From NCBI GenBank assembly GCA_024362935.1, contig JANCRA010000003.1, positions 1,981,501 to 2,045,500 of the forward strand: a stretch of 64,000 nucleotides of DNA, read 5' to 3'. Every line of letters starts with the position of its first letter. The stretch's first letter is position 1. A program made the position numbers and the translations under genes. Under the pieces are notes generated by a model. The model saw only the letters and a list, made by a program, of their open reading frames with translations. It made no database searches and had not been told where the DNA came from. Origin of the DNA: Setophaga petechia (Eukaryota > Chordata > Aves > Passeriformes > Parulidae). Shown in pieces: positions 56,801 through 64,000 of the stretch.

Positions 56801-58355
56801 CCAGAGGAAAAAGGATCACTGTTCTTGTGGAGCAATCCCCCCAGACCTTGCAGAGAGTGGGGAGTGCATTGGCACTGCCACCATCACTTAATATTGGGTT
56901 GCTGGAGAAAAGATATGGATAGTTGCCTTCTGTGCCCAATAGATTGTGCCCAGAAACAATGCTCTTTTCTCTTGCAGGTGTGCTGTATTATCATCAGCTC
57001 TAAAGAAACTCCTTTTCTCTGTTTGCTTGAAATCTCCTGTATCTTTTTGAGAAAAAAAATCCTATGTCCTAGAAGATGACAATTTTTGTGTTGTTTCATT
57101 TTTATTTCTCTCCCTCTCTGTCAGGATCTAAGCTGACAGAACCTTACCATTTTTGAGACACTGTGAAAATATCATTATTTCCTGCTTTATGAGCAAGAAG
57201 AGAATTTCTTCTGACACAAAAGCAGCGTTTGGGCATCACCACTGTAAGAGTCTGAATGAGAGATGTGGGACTATAGGCAGCTCTTCAAAATGCAGTTTAT
57301 TCCATCGCAGAGGTTACACCAGTCCAGGGTCATGGGTGACAGAGCCTGTGCCTCCAGCTGTCAGCTCCAGCTGCAGGCAGGCCTGGACACTCTTAGTTTA
57401 GGTAACAAATGCATTATAAACTTTTCTTTGCTGAGCATCTTAATCCAGTAGAACCAATCTATACCTTAACTTTTATCTATAGCCTATCACAACTACTATA
57501 ATTACCATATTCATGTTACCATTCTCCAATCACTAAAAGTTAGTACATTACAGTTTAAGCTAGAAGTTTCTTTTCAGTTTTCTTGCAGTGAAAAAATTCT
57601 GAGACCTTTTTTTCTACTTGCAACATTTGCTGACCTGTTTGCCTGTGCTCTTTCTGCTTGGTAAAAACATCTTGTTTGGGGTGGGTTTATCCTTTGCTCT
57701 AAGTCATAAAAACCCCTTCTAACTAACACACCCTTTACCTCCTTGGTTATCCAGTAAGACTGGCTCAGCAATTCTTTTCTTCTATATCAAAACTTGCTTT
57801 CATTTCTATTTCTTCTTCAGATTCTACATGCAAAAGTCTTTCTGCCAAATATACATATCTGTGAGACTTTCTTATCAAACTTTCATCCTTCCCAACAACC
57901 ACAAAGCCACTTACTTGACATGAGTTTATCCTTTGCTCTAAGTCATAAAAACTCCCTCTAACTAACACACCCTTTGCCTCCTTGGTTATCCAGTAAGATT
58001 GGCTCAGCAATTCTTTTCTTCTATATCAAAAATTGCTTCTATTCCTTCATCAGACTCAACATTCAAAAATCTTCCTGCTAAGCACACATATCTGTGAGAC
58101 TTTCTTGTCAAACTTTCATCCTTCCCAACAACCACAAAGCCACTCACTTGAAGGGGTGGCCCTCGTCCGTCTTCTGCACGGCCTGTAGGACGGATTTGTA
58201 GATTCTGAAGCTGATGGTGGCCGAGAGGCCGGCCAGGGCCAGGTAGGCCACGACGCTGACGACACTGAACTGGGTCAGGGAGAAGAGCAGCAACAGGAGG
58301 CTGCCAAACACGATCCCCGTCTGCTTGATGTCGCGCCAGTACAACAGGTCGATAG
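53883..58355 (-). CDS. RTN1: Reticulon-1, 3' half (reticulon homology domain), partial
   Basis: ER membrane-shaping protein of neurons and endocrine cells; the window holds the six exons coding for the reticulon homology domain. Minus-strand exons: 58148-58355, 56177-56315, 55255-55324, 54821-54867, 54679-54737, 53883-53925 (566 bp, 187 residues plus a split first codon). All junctions are GT-AG and in phase. Exon one reads [19 protein letters not shown] and the first hydrophobic hairpin (about residues 13-50). Exon two reads [20 protein letters not shown], then [21 protein letters not shown]. Exons three and four give the second hairpin ([31 protein letters not shown]). Exon five has [20 protein letters not shown] and the last ends [10 protein letters not shown], a KxKxx ER-retrieval signal. 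QTGIVFGS and KYTDCLQ mark RTN1, not RTN3 or RTN4. The upstream isoform-specific exons, including the short RTN1-C first exon, were not found before 64000. The first exon here is squeezed between two LTRs. Confidence 0.95.
56316..57237. other. RTN1 intron, no other gene
   Basis: Left part of the 1.8-kb intron between the first two RHD exons. Open frames here (for example near 56293-56639) overlap intron and exon on the wrong frame and are not supported. Confidence 0.6.
57243..58130 (-). mobile_element. LTR family D (ERVL-like), next to an RTN1 splice donor
   Basis: On the minus strand it runs from TGTTGGGAAGGATGAAAG to GACTCTTACA, with AATAAA (plus 57296-57301) near its 3' end. A 5-bp duplication ACCAC lies at 57238-57242 and 58131-58135, typical of ERVL. 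The insertion is 17 bp into the RTN1 intron, in sense with the gene. The second copy at 35524-36582 gives the family match, though it also has ACCAC/GCCAC flanks, so the exact termini are a little uncertain. Its U3 and the adjacent splice site are tandemly duplicated (57685-58151). Confidence 0.8.
57685..58151. repeat. Tandem duplication (233-239 bp) of LTR U3 plus RTN1 splice donor
   Basis: Copy A (57685-57918) and copy B (57924-58151) share TTTATCCTTTGCTCTAAGTC, CCTTGGTTATCCAGTAAGA, AGCAATTCTTTTCTTCTATA, and CATCCTTCCCAACAACCACA followed by AAGCCACT(T/C)ACTTGA. Copy B ends in the exon; copy A carries a duplicate of the last four exon bases and the donor, TCAA|GTAAGTGG on the minus strand, at 57914. 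Confidence 0.93.
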
Positions 58356-58387
58356 CTGGGGGGAGAAAAACAAATTGTTAAAGGCAG

Positions 58388-58967
58388 GTGGTTCGCATTC
58401 TCTGAAAAAATCCCTTCGTCCAAGGATTTTTCTCCAGTGAAGCTGAGAAGCCTCAGAGAAAAGGAAAACAATTCCTATCTCATTTGCTTCTCCAATGTTT
58501 TGCTCATGTAGGATGTGTTTGGAGATTGTTTACCCACAGGTAATTGTTTCATTGGATTCTGGTTCACTCTCTCTGAAGAAATCCCTTCGCTCAGGATTTT
58601 TTCTCCTGGGAAGCTGAGAAGCCTCAGGGAAAAGGAAAACAATTCTTATCTCATTTGCTTCTCCTGTGTGGAATGTGTTTGGAGATTGTTTACCCACAGG
58701 TGGTTGTTTCACTGGGTTCTGCTGTGAGTTGTTTTGAGTCATTGGCCAATCAGGGCCAAGCTGTGTCAAGACTCTGGAGAGAATCACGAGTTTTCATTAT
58801 TACCTTTTTAGCATGTTAATAAGTATCCTTTCTGTATTCTTTAGTAGTATAGTATAGTATTCTTTAATATAATATAGTATCATAAGGTAATAAATTAGCC
58901 TTCTGAGAACATGGAGTCAGATGCATCATTCCTGCCTTTTTCGGGGCATTTCCCATCAAATACAACA
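58388..58967 (+). mobile_element. Solo LTR family X upstream of an RTN1 exon
   Basis: 580 bp from TGGTTCGCATTCTC to ATACAACA with exact 6-bp target duplication GGCAGG at 58382-58387 and 58968-58973. Contains CCAAT-like TTGGCCAATCAG, a TA-rich block and AATAAATTAGCC. Its first 172 bp are tandemly duplicated (58388-58559, 58560-58731). It is antisense to RTN1 and ends 32 bp from the exon's splice acceptor. Confidence 0.93.
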
Positions 58968-58973
58968 GGCAGG

Positions 58974-60874
58974 AGCTGCAAAGGCAGCGGCGGTGGCTGC
59001 TATGGGCCCTGTGTGACCCTCGGGGAGCAGCGACGTCTCTGCTCACAGCAGCACCAGCAGGAGCTCCTCAGCAGGAGCAGCAAAGGGACTGGAGCCACGG
59101 GCTGAGGAAATTACAACCGATGACCTACTTGAAATCCTTGTTTTGCTTGTGCCTGTGCCTGGGTTAGATAAGATGGATGAGTATCTCCAACCGCAGCACG
59201 GTGGGTGGGTCTCTTGCAGCAGCAAGGCAAGTGCAAGCTGATTGCAAGTGCTTTGTGTTGTTGCTAGGGCTGAATGGAAGATTTCAATCTACCTTGCATT
59301 TACTCAGTCTGAAAATTCCATTTTTAAGGTTTGTTTTTGTTTTTAACAAGTTCAAATGCCAAATGCTTGATCGAAGCGTTTTCCAGTTTTGGTTGTTGAT
59401 AAATGAATGAGAAAGTTTGGGGCTAGCCACAATAAACCACTTTCCCGTTCAAAGTTTTGACAATAACAATTTAATTTTGTTATTTCATAAGTTTTGAGAA
59501 AGGAAAAGACTCCTGGTGTTACCACTGCTTAATAGTTCCATGAGTAGGAAACCATTTTTCAGATAAGGCCTTCAAATACAGAATAATCTCTCTTGCTGCT
59601 CAATCCAACCTCAGAATCAGAAATAAAAAGGAAAAAAAAAAGGCTTTCTGCTTGTTATATAACCTCCCCTGTCCATGGGAGGTGCTGGCTAGAACAAAAC
59701 AAGGCCATAAGACCATTTTCAAATAGTGCATTTTTACATTTGTAAAGCAGTTAACTTTTACAGTGTTTTTCACCCACTTTGTATATTTTATTTCAACCTC
59801 TCCAGCAAAAAATTTTAGTATCAGAGCCAGCCACTAAAATAGGGAAATTTTATGAAAGGATTGTGGAATATCCAGTCCACAAAGGTGAATTTAATCTGTT
59901 TACACCCACAACCTGTTTCTGAGAGGACTCTTCATCCAGCCAGAGAACATGCTCATGACAACCTAAACAAAACAGCTTTAATTTCACACACTGCACAAGT
60001 CCTCAAGAACAGCTTGAACACAGCACCAGCCAAACAGATTTGAGAGATGCCACTTGTCAAATCATTCTGAACAAAGAGTAAATTCGGGAAAACTGCAATC
60101 TGTCAGGAAAAAAAAAAGTCACCGATACTAAAAGAAACAAAATTAATCCAGCCTCTTAGTCCTTATAATCAAATCAAATCTCCAAAAATTGTGAGTCATC
60201 ACAGAGTGTTTGCCTTGAGTCAATGAGTTCTATTACTCATTACTATTACACATATTAGCCTTGCTTTACAGTGATGGGCTTGAATGCAAAAATTGCTGTT
60301 TATTACTGAGCTCTCCTCTCTTCATGCACCATTCACATCCAATTATATTCTCCATCAATATAGTCTATAAATGGAACTTTTACTATTTTTAAGTGTTCAG
60401 CACTGGACCTGTGGACATGAGCACACATGGCTGGATCCTATGGGCTGCATGGAAGGCACAGGACAAGGGACCTTGGTGACTGTTTTGGGATCCTGGGTGC
60501 TGACTCCACCAAACAAGGACCAGTCTTTTACAGATATGTGCCCATGCCTGCTTCCTGCAGAAACCCTGGGGCAGGGAGTATGGAATGCTCCAAAATGCAG
60601 CTCCAGCATTGTCAGAGTATCTGGATGAGGAGCTTTAGCAGCAGACACAGCTGTATTCCAGGACACAGCTGGAGCTCCTGATTGCTCACAGTGATGAGGT
60701 GATGGAGCATGCAACTCCAACCTTGCAAACCATCCTTACAAAATGGCACCCAGAACACAAGAGTGCAGGTTTGGCCATTTTTCATATTCTTTTTCAGTAA
60801 AGGTACTTCAAAACCCTGCAGCTCAACAACAGGGTGCTGTCACCAGTGAGCATTTGGACAGCAGGTGTTTTATT
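58974..60874. other. RTN1 upstream intron or 5' flank, no exon recognised
   Basis: I searched by eye for the short RTN1-C first exon on the minus strand and did not see it. No clear repeat in this part. Confidence 0.5.
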
Positions 60875-61065
60875 TTCTGTGGGGGTGCTGAGGCCCTGGC
60901 ACAGGGTGCCCACAGAAGCTGTGGCTGCCCCATCCCTGGAAGTATTCGGGACCAGGCTGGATGAGGCATGGACAAAGTGTTAGGTGTCCCTGCCCATGGC
61001 AGGAGGAGAGGGATGAGATGATTTTTAAGCTTCTTTCCAACCCAACCCATTCTAAGATTCTGTGA
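60875..61065 (+). mobile_element. CR1 3' end
   Basis: GGTGCTGAGGCCCTGGCACA, then AGAAGCTGTGGCTGCCCCAT, GTGTCCCTGCCCATGGCAGG and CAACCCAACCCATTCTAAGA TTCTGTGATT. Confidence 0.9.
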
Positions 61066-62315
61066 TTATTCACAACCTGATATTTTTTGAGCTCAAAAAT
61101 TAGTCTGTCAGAGTACTGAAAATTTATGTAAATCTGCCTTTGAGATACTTAAGTTGTCTATCACACAAAACATTAACAAAAAATTGCACAGGTGAGCTGG
61201 TGTACGTGGTACATCATCTGCTGATGGCAGAAAAAGGACACGTGCCAGGGGAAAACACTCCCTGGGACACAGGCAGTAGAGAGGCAAACAAATGAGAACT
61301 GAGCCAAAAAATACAAACTGAACTCCAACAGAGTTCTCTGAGTCAATCCCAATTAATTATAAGATCCAAAATGACCAACTAAGCCTTTTCCTTCCAATGA
61401 TCTTCAAACTCTTACTCCTGCAGGCTGGCAGTGGGCTGCGTTCTCATGCAGAGAAATGCCAAACTGCATTTTCTCATTCTCCTCAAAAGGGAAGATGCTG
61501 AGTTACTCAAGGCAGGCTTCACCAGGTGTGTGTATATCCTGAAAGTCATCTGTTCCTGCCATGGAATGCCTGGGATATTTATTCAGCTGTATCAGGTAAG
61601 GAAAGGATCAGAGCGAGATGGACGGAGGCCAAGTGACACAGTTCTGGGAACAAGAGCATGTGAGAGGGAGGAGATGAAAAAGCATCTGGCCTCGTTCTGC
61701 AGCCAAAGGAGACCTGGGAGAGAGGGATCCTGTGTCTTTTAGACCTGAGGCAAATATTCCCATGTGCATGGAAAAAAGAAGTGCCAACAACTAGTTGGAA
61801 AATCTCAGCACAGAAAAGGGAGATATGAGTTCAGAGATTTTTACACGGCTCTCCCAGTGCCCAGGTTCATTCTGGGAGCAGATTCTCCTCACCCACAGCC
61901 TGCCAGCTCCGTCAGGATTCTCAAGGGCAGGAAGAACATCTGCCTTCCCCTCATCTCCCTCGAAGGGACAGGGAGCTGCAGCCCTGCTGCCCTGTCCAGC
62001 TGTTCGGGTGGGATTTGATGCTCCTGTAGCCATTCCTCCTCCTCTCCCTTAGGGAGAAGGGGCTGAGCCAAACCTCTTTGCAAAAGGTGATACAAGAGGG
62101 AGGTGAATCTCAAAGTTCCTTGGGCAGGGAAGGGGAAAAAGGAGAATCCAGAACTAGAAATCAGTGGAATCTTGGGAACACTTTGGCTGGAGAGGCCTCA
62201 GGGATTTGAGCTGTATCAGCTCCCCTGGAATTTAGATGCTGCTAATAACACCTGTCAGAGCCATGTTTTCTCTTTCTGTTGCACCTTCAGTCACTTCAAA
62301 GGCTTTTTAAATTAA
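61066..62315. other. No gene recognised
   Basis: Ordinary sequence, presumably RTN1 intron. Several 60-100-codon open frames overlap on both strands without supporting features. Confidence 0.5.
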
Positions 62316-62415
62316 TGGAATGGAATGGAATGGAATGGAATGGAATGGAATGGAATAGAATAGAATAGAATAGAATAGAATAGAATAGAATAGAATAGAA
62401 TAGAATAGAATAGAA
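62316..62415. repeat. Pentanucleotide microsatellite (TGGAA)8(TAGAA)12
   Basis: Eight uninterrupted TGGAA units at 62316-62355 and twelve TAGAA units at 62356-62415, immediately before a reversed CR1 tail. Confidence 0.98.
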
Positions 62416-62645
62416 TATTTCAGTTGGGAGGCACCTACAACCATCACCTAGTCTAACAGCCTGAGCAATTCAGGGCTGAGCAAAAGCTAAAGCATGTTTT
62501 TGAGGGTATTTTCCAAATGCCTCTGAAACATTGACAGGTTTGGGGCATTGACCTTCTCTCTAGGATCCAGTTCCAGAGTTTGTTCACCCTCTTGGTAAAG
62601 AAATGCTTCCTTGCTGAGACAGTGGTTAAACACATTTTTCTCCTA
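62416..62645 (-). mobile_element. CR1 3' region
   Basis: The plus strand reads TTCAGTTGGGAGGCACCTAC, then ATCACCTAGTCTAACAGCCT, CAGGTTTGGGGCATTGACC and AAAGAAATGCTTCCTTGCTG. The reverse of a CR1. Confidence 0.85.
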
Positions 62646-62936
62646 CATTTCCTTGCCTAAACAAGGAAAGCAGGGAGAGGAGCTCTGGGGGCAGAATGCC
62701 CCAGCTGGGATCCTTTGCCTGGCTTCCTCAGAGTGCCATTTTCTCCTGTAACCATTTACACCAGAGCCAAAGTACCTGTCACATCAGTGTCTGGTGCTGT
62801 AAATAGAGACCAAGGGGCAAATGAATGAGAAATTTTCTCATTGACCATCAGGTGAACCCAGACTTGCATCAACCTTCCTCACATCCTTTATTTTTCATTC
62901 TAAACAGAAATTAAAATTAAAGATGAAGTTGTCCAG

Positions 62937-63441
62937 TGATGGAATCTGAAATGCAGGGAATTCTCAGAACTTTGGGCCTGTAAGCCAAAGCTTAGGATTA
63001 AACACAGGATTTGATCTGAGACCTTGGAAAAGGCTACCGAGCTTAGGTGCTAGAATTGAGAATGTGGATTTATAGTTTAAAGCAGAGACACATTAAGCTA
63101 AGTAGAGGAAAAATCAGAGTTTTAAAGTACAGTACTGTAGGTTTGTGTGTCATAACATGATTGGCTAAGAAAGCTTACACTGTAACATGGTCTATAAGAC
63201 AAAATATTTAAGGATGGGGTCAAAACCATAAATATCCTCATTGGCAGTGTTTTATTGGCTAATAAATCCTTAAAAGGTTTTGTAACTGAAGTCTTGTGAC
63301 CTTCTGAGCCATGCAGTGAAGATGTGAGCCAAGTTCACCCTTCCTGCCCATGTAGAAGATAAGAAAAATAAATCGCATCGTCAAAAGCAATTCAGAGGTC
63401 CTGTCTCTAACTCATTCGAATTTCCTTCACAAATCCCCACA
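62937..63441 (+). mobile_element. Probable solo LTR
   Basis: Starts TGATGGAATCTGAAATG and ends TCACAAATCCCCACA, flanked by near-identical GTCCAG (62931-62936) and GTCCAC (63442-63447). It has TATA-like CTATAAGAC near 63190 and AAAAATAAATCGC near 63366, giving the plus orientation. One mismatch in the duplication lowers confidence. Confidence 0.65.
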
Positions 63442-63447
63442 GTCCAC

Positions 63448-64000
63448 CACATTTATATGTCTGCTTTGAGTTTTATCTCACCCTATATTCATGTAAAACT
63501 GATTAAGATACCAAACAACTCCCAAACACTCTCTGACCCCATGGGTTTAGTGTCTTTCCACAGGTCACTAAGTGTAATCAATGTCTCAGCCTTCGCTGAA
63601 GGACGTCTGCCTGTTCCTGCCTGTACCCCTTCCTTGGCATAGTGAAGAGACAACCAGCCAGGCTCAGAGCAGCCTCCCCAGCACATGGGAATGCAGTGGC
63701 AATGAGGATGACAGGCCAGGAGTGGATCTGGAGCTGCAGCTCTCACACACACCCTCCTCTGCAGGGCCACTCGCCAGCACGCGCCAGCCCCACGCTCAGC
63801 CAGGCTGAGACAGCTTCCAGCCCAGCTCCAAGGTGGCTGCAGCCTTCCCCAGACCAGCTCAAGGACAGAGGATACCCCCCAGCACAAATTAACCACATAA
63901 TAACTGAGTGCTTTGGTCAATCAGAAGGGAAGGAATAAAAGGTCCTGGTGTGGTGCAGGGTCCTGCAAGCGCTGGGTGTTTCACTGGGCAGGGGGGTGTG
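63448..64000. other. No gene recognised
   Basis: Window edge; open frames on both strands without support. Presumably RTN1 intron. Confidence 0.5.

Noticed and set aside
57765..58471. Minus-strand frames reading [12 protein letters not shown]..., twice
   Set aside because: LTR sequence after the RTN1 splice donor and its tandem copy; the frame is intron read-through, not a gene.
62316..62415. Centromeric satellite III
   Set aside because: Only 100 bp, uninterrupted and attached to a CR1 tail; a simple microsatellite explains it.

Overview
The window is nuclear DNA from a bird, most likely a songbird. It has intron-bearing vertebrate genes with CpG-island promoters. The interspersed repeats are almost all CR1 LINE 3' ends (with the A-T-T-C-T-R-T-G type tail) and many solo LTRs of endogenous retroviruses, with no SINE/Alu or L1 recognised. 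The bird call rests on CR1 and LTR content; 'songbird' is an inference from LTR density.

Gene order is GPR135 (-), L3HYPDH (-), JKAMP (+), a 33-kb gene-poor gap, then the 3' half of RTN1 (-). This is the order I know from the human 14q23.1 segment, where CCDC175 sits in the gap; I could not recognise CCDC175 here. GPR135 (6287-7564) is a single-exon orphan GPCR in a GC-rich island. L3HYPDH (five exons, 9469-12275) and JKAMP (seven exons, 12547-19227) are both complete at the coding level and fire away from each other from one CpG-rich promoter only 271 bp long. RTN1 contributes the six exons coding for the reticulon homology domain (53883-58355); its isoform-specific 5' exons lie beyond the right edge.

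The rest is intronic or intergenic DNA shaped by retroelements. I found solo LTRs flanked by readable target-site duplications at 14644-14997, 30896-31317, 44095-44459, 46815-47468, 57243-58130 and 58388-58967, two of them splitting a CR1 copy. Less certain LTRs lie elsewhere. The most interesting structures are: (1) a ~1-kb minisatellite in JKAMP intron 4 whose repeat unit is the exon-4 splice donor itself, present about 23 times; (2) an RTN1 coding exon sandwiched between two LTRs (32 bp and 17 bp away), with a ~235-bp tandem duplication that has copied its splice donor; (3) a perfect 45-bp-arm inverted repeat inside an LTR at 35152-35248; (4) a 45-bp minisatellite inside another LTR that multiplies the LTR's polyadenylation signal; and (5) a GC-AG intron in L3HYPDH. 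The three complete genes have unrelated jobs (membrane receptor, hydroxyproline catabolism, ER quality control) and share location, not a pathway.
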